Origin: an uncultured Ruminococcus sp. | Lineage (GTDB): Bacteria > Bacillota > Clostridia > Oscillospirales > CAG-272 | Direction of reading: 5' to 3' | NCBI GenBank assembly: GCA_902797495.1 | Contig: CADBTH010000099.1 | Coordinates: forward strand, 1 to 10,072 | Length of the DNA: 10,072 bases | In this document: piece by piece, positions 1-5,610 of the stretch | Layout of the letters: each line of letters begins with the position of its first letter | Numbering within the stretch: position 1 is the stretch's first letter | The notes under the pieces: model-generated | The model's database searches: none | What the model saw: only the letters and a program-made list of their open reading frames with translations | What the model was told of the DNA's origin: nothing | Made by a program: the position numbers and the translations under genes

Positions 1-9
1 ACTATTTGC

Positions 10-83
10 GCAGGCGTAGTTTAGTGGCAGAACTTCAGCTTCCCAAGCTGATAGTGCGGGTTCGATTCCCGTCGCCTGCTCCA
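10..83 (+). tRNA. tRNA-Gly (anticodon CCC)
   Basis: Decodes the glycine codon GGG. A full cloverleaf can be read. The 7-bp acceptor stem pairs 10-16 (GCAGGCG) with 73-79 (CGCCTGC) without mismatch. The D stem is 19-22 with 30-33, and the anticodon stem is 35-39 with 47-51. The anticodon loop 40-46 reads TTCCCAA, placing anticodon CCC at 42-44. The T arm is 56-72 with loop TTCGATT. The discriminator base is T80 and CCA is encoded at 81-83. Only nine bases lie upstream, so its promoter, or a preceding tRNA in the same operon, is outside the window. A strong hairpin begins directly after the CCA, and a tRNA-like structured element follows at 131. Confidence 0.97.
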
Positions 84-119
84 AAATCAAAAGCCCGCTA
101 TATGCGGGCTTTTGATTTT
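84..119 (+). terminator. Rho-independent terminator after tRNA-Gly
   Basis: A perfect inverted repeat has arms 83-98 and 104-119 around loop TATAT. The GC-rich core is GCCCGC/GCGGGC, flanked by A-rich and T-rich sides, so the 3' side ends in TTTTGATTTT. The left arm starts at the final A of the tRNA CCA. It probably ends or strongly attenuates the tRNA transcript, although a structured element and a second terminator follow it. Confidence 0.85.
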
Positions 120-130
120 GACGTAATGAG

Positions 131-244
131 ATGGAGGGAATCGAAGGGGAGCGGTAGTGAATCGACAGTCCGGGGGACTGTCGAGAGCCGCGGAAGACCG
201 AGCCGCGCAGGTCGCGGCGAGACCGATTCCCGTCGTCTCCACCA
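131..244 (+). ncRNA. Structured tRNA-linked element with tRNA-like 3' end
   Basis: This non-coding stretch is far more folded than a spacer should be. Outer pairings are TGGAG (132-136) with CTCCA (237-241) and GGAATCG (137-143) with CGATTCC (224-230). Inside are a perfect 10-bp hairpin, 162-171 with 175-184 around loop GGG, and a second hairpin, 187-191 with 214-218 plus 196-199 with 210-213. The 3' end copies tRNA geometry: CGATT, a 5-base T-stem strand, a 7-base acceptor strand CGTCTCC, discriminator A and CCA (242-244). The 5' segment GGGAATCGAA (136-145) is the exact complement of the tRNA-Gly T-arm at 61-70. A separate terminator follows at 254. The structure is seen directly. That it is an RNA gene, a processed tRNA-like RNA, or a small mobile repeat is inference. 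I do not recognise it as tmRNA, RNase P RNA, SRP RNA or a named riboswitch. Confidence 0.55.
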
Positions 245-253
245 AACAAAAGT

Positions 254-285
254 GCGTCTTTGTCTATTGACAAAGACGCGTTTTT
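254..285. terminator. Bidirectional terminator between the tRNA element and the SH3b gene
   Basis: An 11-bp perfect stem pairs GCGTCTTTGTC (254-264) with GACAAAGACGC (269-279) around loop TATT. It is followed on the plus strand by GTTTTT (280-285). On the minus strand the hairpin is followed by ACTTTTGTTTGG, so it can also end the leftward operon, whose stop codon lies at 288-290. It separates two convergent transcripts. Confidence 0.85.
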
Positions 286-287
286 GC

Positions 288-2453
288 TCAATATGAGAAA
301 TTATCATCGTAGTATTCTGCGATCAAATTGCATATACTATTTGCATAAGGATCCCTGCTTGAACCGGGAAACGTCATATAGAACGCGTATAGCTTATTCT
401 GAGACGCTATGTGTATTTGATCATAGAAAACAGTAGATTCTGAACTGTCCGTATATCCGCTGGCAATAAAGATCTTTCCGGGCACCTTCGAAACAAGATT
501 GGTAATAGTTGGATAACTCAGAAAATATGTGTAGAAATTCGAGTATTCGCTTGCCGAATCTACGCCGATCATTTCGTCAACTGTAATCTCCATGTCTAAA
601 ACTGCAGAGTAGAATACGTGCGATGTTGTGTTTCCGTGGGTATATTCGTCTGTTATTGTGAAACCGTTGGGAATATAGTAAGTAAGTCCTGAAATGCTTG
701 TTTCTTCAGTGAACGGAAATGGATCATGGGCAGGGTCTAAACCGTCGTCGCCGAGACCTCCGGGATAGCTGTTGCCCTCATCGTACCTCTCGGTATACTC
801 GAGGAATATCCAACCCGCGCCGGAGGCGAGCTTTCCCCATCTGCCCGACATCATACTGTTGTACGATTCGGCGACGATCGTGTATACACTGCGATCGGTG
901 ATGTGACCTGAAATCGGGTAATCTGTGCCGGGACCGGAGCGGATATTGAGGTCGTCCACCGTGACCCTTACCATGTACGGCTCGACGGGATGCTCTTCGT
1001 AATTCAAGGCAGTCTGCGTCGTTGTCTCTTCGGTTTGACGTTCTCTTTTTTCAGCTCCGAGCTTTACTAAATAATCCTCAAGTTCAGAACGATTGAACAT
1101 ATACTCGTTTATCTGAACGCTTTTCGATTGATCGAATACTTTTCCAAGCGATTCGCTATACGTTTTTTCATCGACGGCGGAGCCTTCCCATTCGAAGTCA
1201 GCGTATTCGCCCACGTCGTGCCCGCCGTTATCCGGCAGGCTCAAAAAGCTTCCTCTGCCGATCGCTTCAATCTTCCCGTCTGCGATTTTGTAAACGGTCT
1301 CGTATATTTCATACCCGTAGGCGGAGTACTCGGTATCCTGAGACTTGAACAGACCTGTGCGTTCCATATAAAGAAACGTTCCTGCGTTCGCGCCGATGTC
1401 CTTTATAACAGCATCTTTTCCGTCGAACGTGCATACTAAATTCGTCGCATTGTTTGCTCTTTCCGGCAACCAATTGATCCAAAGCTCAGGAACGTCGTTA
1501 TCGTCAATATATAAAAGCGCTATTTGGTCATGAGCCAGGTCGGGGAGCTTTGCATTAGAATCAAAGAGAAAATCATAATATGCCGTTGCCCATAAAGGCG
1601 TATCGTCGGGGAACATAAGAGACGTATCTGAGCGTTCGTTGAAGGAGTAGGTTCCTGCTGGATATTTATCCGGCTGATCGGTGTATGTGATATCGAGTAT
1701 TACCGATCCGTCCTCTAAAGTTACGTATCCTTTTATTCTGTCGCCTTTTCTCTCGTCGACTGTCGTGTCGAAATCCGCGCGTGTTCCGTCAAAATGCGCT
1801 TTTGCGACGTCAAGAGAAAAAAGGTCGTAACAGTTATAGTTGAAAGTAAGGGAGTCTTTATAGATGCTTACTATCTCGAGTTCTTTGCCGTACCCGCCGT
1901 TTCCATACCAGAATCCCGTGTATTCCGAAAAGTCACGCTCGCTCTCTTCCGGGACGGCGGTCTCTGTTGCGACTTCCGTAACGTCTTCTGTCTCTGCGGT
2001 AACGGAATCGATCGCTGCCCGGTCGCCGCTCTCGCCGTTCCTATTTATCAATAATAACGCTCCGACAATACACGCAGCTATGAGCAGTACGGAGATGATG
2101 CTTATGATAATCGTGCGGGCAGAACCGTTCTTTTTTGACTGAGAAGGCTCTTTTTTCTTATCCGCTGGCTCTTCGTTTTTGTCTTCGTCCGTCCCATCCG
2201 ACGCGTCTTCCGCTCCTTCAGCTACGGTCTCTTCGCTTTCCTGCTCCGTCAACTGCTCCTGAATCTCGTTGTTTTCAACTGAAGCGGTTGTATCGGGGCT
2301 TGTTTCATCAACGTCGGATTCCGGCGTCAAGACGTCATCTTTGATATCTTCGGCTGTTATTTCCGGAGACTTAGGCTTATTCCATGGGGAAGCCTTTGCG
2401 CCGGAGAAATTCTGCTTTCCGCCCCACGCAGAAGGTTTGTTATACTGCGCCAT
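288..2453 (-). CDS. Single-pass membrane protein with extracellular SH3b domain
   Basis: A 721-residue protein of unknown exact role, probably acting at the cell surface. Residues 1-112 are hydrophilic and very rich in Glu, Asp, Ser and Thr, and end in a lysine-rich patch (about 99-108). One strongly hydrophobic helix spans about 114-136, followed by N-R-N. The absence of a cleavable signal peptide and the basic patch before the helix suggest a type II topology with the C-terminal 580 residues outside. A Thr/Glu-rich linker (150-173) leads to a beta-rich region. A stretch with ALLYIDDNDVPEL (312-324) resembles Asp-rich 'D-x-D-x-x-P-E-L' surface segments. A bacterial SH3 domain lies at about 495-555, marked by LNIRSGPG (502-509) and GWIFLEY (547-553); such domains often bind peptidoglycan peptides. 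The last 130 residues are an unrecognised domain. ATG is preceded by AAAGGA, and its first bases overlap the end of the PspC gene by 14 bases, implying translational coupling. Confidence 0.9.
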   Translation of the reverse strand: MAQYNKPSAWGGKQNFSGAKASPWNKPKSPEITAEDIKDDVLTPESDVDETSPDTTASVENNEIQEQLTEQESEETVAEGAEDASDGTDEDKNEEPADKKKEPSQSKKNGSARTIIISIISVLLIAACIVGALLLINRNGESGDRAAIDSVTAETEDVTEVATETAVPEESERDFSEYTGFWYGNGGYGKELEIVSIYKDSLTFNYNCYDLFSLDVAKAHFDGTRADFDTTVDERKGDRIKGYVTLEDGSVILDITYTDQPDKYPAGTYSFNERSDTSLMFPDDTPLWATAYYDFLFDSNAKLPDLAHDQIALLYIDDNDVPELWINWLPERANNATNLVCTFDGKDAVIKDIGANAGTFLYMERTGLFKSQDTEYSAYGYEIYETVYKIADGKIEAIGRGSFLSLPDNGGHDVGEYADFEWEGSAVDEKTYSESLGKVFDQSKSVQINEYMFNRSELEDYLVKLGAEKRERQTEETTTQTALNYEEHPVEPYMVRVTVDDLNIRSGPGTDYPISGHITDRSVYTIVAESYNSMMSGRWGKLASGAGWIFLEYTERYDEGNSYPGGLGDDGLDPAHDPFPFTEETSISGLTYYIPNGFTITDEYTHGNTTSHVFYSAVLDMEITVDEMIGVDSASEYSNFYTYFLSYPTITNLVSKVPGKIFIASGYTDSSESTVFYDQIHIASQNKLYAFYMTFPGSSRDPYANSICNLIAEYYDDNFSY

Positions 2454-3321
2454 TTTGTTTTTCCTTTTTCTTCAGTATTATACCTGCAACCAGATATGCT
2501 ATCGCGCATATAACGGTGAGCCCGAAGATAACAGCCGTAACTCTTACTACCCAAAGCGGCATATCGGCATATTCGGAATACCCTTTGCAAATACCGAAGA
2601 ATACTTTACCCTCACCTTTTCTTCCGAGCCGGAAGGTCTTATTTTTAACGCATACGGTTCCGAAAACAAGATAGAGAATAACGGGGAAAACTGCAAATAT
2701 CAGAATAATAGCGAGAAAACGGATCCATGCGACCGGGATATCCGTATAGTTTGAGAACCCCTTACATAGACCGAGAAGGACTCTTCCTTTACCTTTCTCC
2801 GCCGCCTTGAAAACTCTCTCGTGTATCTCGCCGCTCTCAATATCCTCTTTTGCGGGTACGCAAGCCGCGACAAGAAAATAGATGAACGCTCCGACTACCG
2901 TGAGACTGTACATAAACGTAACGATCCTTATCCACAGCAAAGAGATCCCCGTGTACTCCGAAATACCTCTGCAGAGACCGGTGACGGCTTTGTTCTTTCT
3001 GATCTTGCAGAATCGCGGATTCGTTACTTCTTCAACAATTTCGGCGGGCGCGTTTGCGGGATAAGTGTTTCCGCATTTGGGGCAGAAACCGTATCTTGCA
3101 TATTCGGTTTTTTTAGTGAATTCAAAATACTTGAATCCGTTGATAAAGATATGAACTATCGACAGATAGATAAGTGAAAGAAGAAATTTCAGCCCGTATG
3201 CCGGCGGCAGATTCAGACTGAATACGGATGATTTCTTTTCGCTGATCAGAAACGCTTCGTTTTCACCGCAGTAAGGGCAGTGGACGTCTTTTAGAATGAT
3301 CTGATTTTGTTGAATGTTCAT
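2440..3321 (-). CDS. Zinc-ribbon membrane protein with three tandem PspC domains
   Basis: A 293-residue integral membrane protein. PspC domains occur in envelope-stress (phage shock) proteins, usually one per protein; here I read three. They lie at about 104-156, 169-226 and 232-286. Each starts with a basic stretch and a G-[LI]-C-[RK]-G-[IFY]-S-[EN]-Y motif (residues 115-123, 184-192 and 243-251), then D/G-[IM]-P/S..W-[IV]-R and a hydrophobic helix pair. The N-terminus carries CPYC (15-18) and CPKC (80-83), a four-cysteine zinc-ribbon pattern split by a hydrophobic helix at about 43-61. AAAGGAG lies eight bases before the ATG, a strong ribosome binding site. It is the first gene of a two-gene operon with the overlapping SH3b membrane protein, which suggests that the two act together at the envelope. 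The precise function is not known. No PspA or PspF homologue is in the window. Confidence 0.9.
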   Translation of the reverse strand: MNIQQNQIILKDVHCPYCGENEAFLISEKKSSVFSLNLPPAYGLKFLLSLIYLSIVHIFINGFKYFEFTKKTEYARYGFCPKCGNTYPANAPAEIVEEVTNPRFCKIRKNKAVTGLCRGISEYTGISLLWIRIVTFMYSLTVVGAFIYFLVAACVPAKEDIESGEIHERVFKAAEKGKGRVLLGLCKGFSNYTDIPVAWIRFLAIILIFAVFPVILYLVFGTVCVKNKTFRLGRKGEGKVFFGICKGYSEYADMPLWVVRVTAVIFGLTVICAIAYLVAGIILKKKEKQNGAV

Positions 3322-3411
3322 CTTAAACGCTCCTTTATGTAAAAATCGTCTGTGTATTGTTGCTTAGGCAAAAGGCTGTCGTAAAACTATCTATTCTTGT
3401 TTGGCATCCAT

Positions 3412-3440
3412 ATTATATCATATAATTCTAAATAATGCAA
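3412..3440 (-). promoter_or_regulatory. Sigma-A promoter for the PspC/SH3b operon
   Basis: On the minus strand a perfect -10 box TATAAT (3417-3412) is preceded by TGA, an extended -10. Seventeen bases upstream is a weak -35, TTGCAT (3440-3435). The predicted start near 3405 gives a leader of about 80 bases before the ATG at 3321. The rest of 3322-3511 is AT-rich, with no gene or clear operator that I can see. Confidence 0.6.
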
Positions 3441-3513
3441 TACTATATTACCAAAATGAATAATTATTTAACATCTTTAGATGAGCTAAATAGAAATATC
3501 ATACTAAATAAAG

Positions 3514-3536
3514 AAAAAAGCCCGTGACGGGCTTTT
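3514..3536 (-). terminator. Rho-independent terminator of the amidohydrolase gene
   Basis: A 9-bp perfect stem, AAAAGCCCG (3516-3524) with CGGGCTTTT (3528-3536), has a three-base loop. Read on the minus strand the stem is followed by an uninterrupted T-rich run (TTTTTTCTTTATTT). It lies 28 bases past the amidohydrolase stop codon. Confidence 0.85.
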
Positions 3537-3563
3537 CTGTTAATGATTTACGGTTGACTGTTA

Positions 3564-4367
3564 TCACTCGACCCCCAGATCCAAAAACTCGTTCAGATTC
3601 TTCCAGAGAATCTTTTCTCTCTGTTCGTCTGTGAGGTCGATCTTATCGAACAGGGCGAGCTCGTCCTTCGCTCTCCACATCGGGTAGTCCGTGCCGAAGA
3701 AGACGCGGTCTTCACCGAGGGCGTTTATGTATTTTTTCGCTTCGTCCGGCGTTATAAAGGCGAGGGAAGAGGACTCGTCGTACCAGACGTTATCAAGTCC
3801 GGCGAGAACCTTTACCGCGTGATCCCAGTCGGAGTAGCCGCCGAAGTGCGCGCCGATCATCTTTTGACGGGGAAAGCGGCGAGCCACGGCGCGAAGGCGT
3901 TCCGCGTTCGAAAAATCGTATCTGTAGTCGCCTGTGTGGAAAAGGATCGGAAGCCTGCCGTCGATGATCTCGTATATCTCCATCGCGTGAGGGTCGTCGA
4001 TCGCGAATTTCTGACAGTCGGGGTGTAGCTTGACTCCCTGAAGTCCGAGCGAGATCACGCGGTCGATCTCAGCTTCGACTTCCTTCGCGCTCATCGAGGG
4101 ATGAAGGGTGCAGAAACCGATGAACTTGCCGTTTGAAGAGTCGACGCTCGCTTTGATGAAGTCGTTGATCTTCGGCACCTGGTCGTGAGTCGTGGCGACG
4201 GAGTGAACGAGACACTTCTCAATCCCGGACTCGCGGCAGTCCTCGAGAAGGGTCGATATTTTGCCGTCGAAGTCCATTTCGATGCCGTAAAACTCTCCTA
4301 CGTTATGCGCCGCCTTCGCCGCGATCTTGTCCGGATATATATGAACGTGACTGTCAAAAATGTGCAT
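3564..4367 (-). CDS. Amidohydrolase-family metal-dependent hydrolase (Amidohydro_2 type)
   Basis: A 267-residue cytosolic protein of the metal-dependent TIM-barrel hydrolase superfamily. The metal-binding pattern is visible in order: D-S-H-V-H (5-9, with H7 and H9 as the paired N-terminal ligands), K-L-H-P-D (113-117), F-H-T-G (143-146), G-A-H-F-G-G (172-177), and the catalytic Asp in G-T-D-Y-P-M (225-230). Length and motif order match small Amidohydro_2 proteins, which include decarboxylases and lactonase- or deacylase-like hydrolases. The substrate cannot be read from the sequence. The start is supported by GAGG seven bases before the ATG. It stands alone, with its own promoter and terminator, and is divergent from the PRK06851-like ATPase, so genomic context gives no substrate hint. 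Confidence 0.9.
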   Translation of the reverse strand: MHIFDSHVHIYPDKIAAKAAHNVGEFYGIEMDFDGKISTLLEDCRESGIEKCLVHSVATTHDQVPKINDFIKASVDSSNGKFIGFCTLHPSMSAKEVEAEIDRVISLGLQGVKLHPDCQKFAIDDPHAMEIYEIIDGRLPILFHTGDYRYDFSNAERLRAVARRFPRQKMIGAHFGGYSDWDHAVKVLAGLDNVWYDESSSLAFITPDEAKKYINALGEDRVFFGTDYPMWRAKDELALFDKIDLTDEQREKILWKNLNEFLDLGVE

Positions 4368-4398
4368 ATTTTTACCTCAATAAATGAATTCGGTAAAT

Positions 4399-4427
4399 AT
4401 TTTATCATATTAATTGAAAAAAAACAA
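4399..4427 (-). promoter_or_regulatory. Probable promoter of the amidohydrolase gene
   Basis: On the minus strand TAAAAT (4404-4399), with TGA directly before it as an extended -10, lies 17 bases from a poor -35, TTGTTT (4427-4422). The position gives a leader of roughly 25 bases. The extended -10 and spacing are good; the -35 is weak. Confidence 0.5.
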
Positions 4428-4460
4428 TATATATTCACGTCAATTCATATTTTTTTAACG

Positions 4461-4501
4461 CGCCTCCTCCCTTGTGCATAACATAGATAAAAAAGGAGGC
4501 G
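4461..4501 (+). promoter_or_regulatory. Leader hairpin able to mask the ATPase ribosome binding site
   Basis: CGCCTCC (4461-4467) is the exact complement of GGAGGCG (4495-4501), which contains the Shine-Dalgarno core of the gene starting at 4506. The loop is 27 bases and AT-rich. A bulged extension (C4459-G4460 with C4503-G4504) could add two pairs. If transcription starts upstream of 4461, this stem would occlude translation initiation. No known riboswitch aptamer is visible. Confidence 0.45.
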
Positions 4502-4505
4502 GCGT

Positions 4506-5576
4506 ATGGATCATTGCGACAGATACTCTCTGCGAAAAACGGCGCGGAGATCGTTTTTTATAGGCTCTAACACGGGAGACGGGTTCAAGCTCAGTACCGA
4601 CCCCGGCCTTTCGGAAGATAATAACGAGAGAACGGTAATTATGAAGGGCGGACCCGGGACGGGGAAGAGCACTTTGATGAAGACCTTTGCCGATCGTGCG
4701 AGGAAAGCGGGATACGACGTCGTCGAGTATTACTGCTCGTCCGACCCCGACTCACTCGACGCGGTGCGCGCCGTCAGGGAAGGCAGATCGATCCTCGTCT
4801 GCGACGGTACGTCGCCCCACGTGAAGGAGATGAAATATCCCGGCGCCGCCTCGACGATATTCGATCTGTCGTGCGCTTGGGATGAGAGGCGCCTTGAAAG
4901 CGAACGCGGGCGGATCGAGGCGCTTACGGGGCGGAAGAGGGAGTGCTTTGACCGCGCGGGAGCGGCTCTTCGCGCCGCGTGCGAGATGTCGCGCCTCGCG
5001 CGTTCTGTCGGAACGTCGTCGGTCGATACGGCGAAGCTCTCAGGATTCGCCGAAAGGTGCGCCGCCGCGTTCAGACGGGACGAAGGAGGCAGGCGCGACG
5101 TGATAACCTCCGCGATATCGATGTCGGGAGCTGTAACTCTCGATACTCACGTCTCCCGCGCGCAGGAGACTGTATTCGTCGAGGACTCTTTCGGCTCGTT
5201 CGGCGCCGTTCTCTCTGCGATGTCCTGTGCGCTCAGCGACAGAAGAGTCTCTCACGAGGTCGCGCTCTGTCCGGAAGACCCGTCGCTCGTCGAAGCGCTC
5301 TACGTCGTCGGAGCGCGTAAGCTTTACACCGCCGCCGTCATGATACCCGGGGCGAAAAGACTGAATTGCGCGAGATTCGTAACGTGCGAAGCTAAGAAGC
5401 ACAGAACGCTCTACAGATTTTCGAAGAAAAGCGCGGAGTCTCTCGTCTCGTGCGCTCTCGACCACCTCGCGGAGGCAAAAAAATACCACTTCGAGCTCGA
5501 ATCGATCTATGCTCCGTCGATGGATTTCGACAAGGTCGGCCGCCTCGCCTCAGAAAAACTTTACTCGCTCTTATAA
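4506..5576 (+). CDS. PRK06851-like P-loop ATPase with a decayed second half
   Basis: A 356-residue predicted cytoplasmic NTPase. The order of motifs matches the uncharacterised PRK06851 family as I recall it: F-I-G-S-N-T-G-D-G-F near the start (18-27), Walker A GGPGTGKST (48-56), Y-C-S-S-D-P-D-S-L-D (76-85), and the signature D-G-T-S-P-H (100-105), followed by P-G-A (112-114). Residues 130-165 are charged and probably coiled. The second half repeats the layout: S-G-A-V-T (207-211), F-V-E-D-S-F-G-S-F-G at the place of a P-loop (224-233), and L-C-P-E-D-P-S-L-V-E (254-263) matching the first half's S-S-D-P-D-S-L-D. Its Walker lysine and the D-G-T-x-P-H signature are gone. AAAAGGAGG ends six bases before the ATG, a very strong site. 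The biological role of the family is unknown to me. It is a single-gene unit, convergent with the rRNA methyltransferase. Confidence 0.88.
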   Translation: MDHCDRYSLRKTARRSFFIGSNTGDGFKLSTDPGLSEDNNERTVIMKGGPGTGKSTLMKTFADRARKAGYDVVEYYCSSDPDSLDAVRAVREGRSILVCDGTSPHVKEMKYPGAASTIFDLSCAWDERRLESERGRIEALTGRKRECFDRAGAALRAACEMSRLARSVGTSSVDTAKLSGFAERCAAAFRRDEGGRRDVITSAISMSGAVTLDTHVSRAQETVFVEDSFGSFGAVLSAMSCALSDRRVSHEVALCPEDPSLVEALYVVGARKLYTAAVMIPGAKRLNCARFVTCEAKKHRTLYRFSKKSAESLVSCALDHLAEAKKYHFELESIYAPSMDFDKVGRLASEKLYSLL

Positions 5577-5580
5577 CAAA

Positions 5581-5610
5581 AGAAGGCGCGACAGCGCCTT
5601 CTATTTGTTT
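5581..5610. terminator. Bidirectional terminator between ATPase and methyltransferase genes
   Basis: A 9-bp perfect stem, AGAAGGCGC (5581-5589) with GCGCCTTCT (5594-5602), surrounds loop GACA. It is followed on the plus strand by ATTTGTTTTT. On the minus strand the 3' side continues with TTTGTTATAA. The last stem bases overlap the TAG stop (5601-5603) of the leftward methyltransferase gene, so both convergent transcripts share one very compact hairpin. Confidence 0.8.

Noticed and set aside
131..244. Structured element as tmRNA, 6S RNA or a T-box
   Set aside because: It is too short for tmRNA or 6S, has no tag reading frame, lacks the T-box sequence and specifier stem, and does not precede a coding gene.
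6..296. Open frame of 96 codons (plus) and a 69-codon frame (minus, 98-307) across the tRNA and structured element
   Set aside because: They run through the tRNA and two terminators, have low-complexity Arg/Ser-rich products, and lack ribosome binding sites.
4454..4482. Possible plus-strand promoter (TTTAAC, 17-base spacer, CATAAC) for the ATPase gene
   Set aside because: Both hexamers match poorly and there is no extended -10. No convincing sigma-A or sporulation-sigma promoter could be chosen.
5040..5489. 149-codon minus-strand frame inside the ATPase gene
   Set aside because: It is antisense to conserved ATPase coding sequence, Arg/Ser-rich, with no ribosome binding site.
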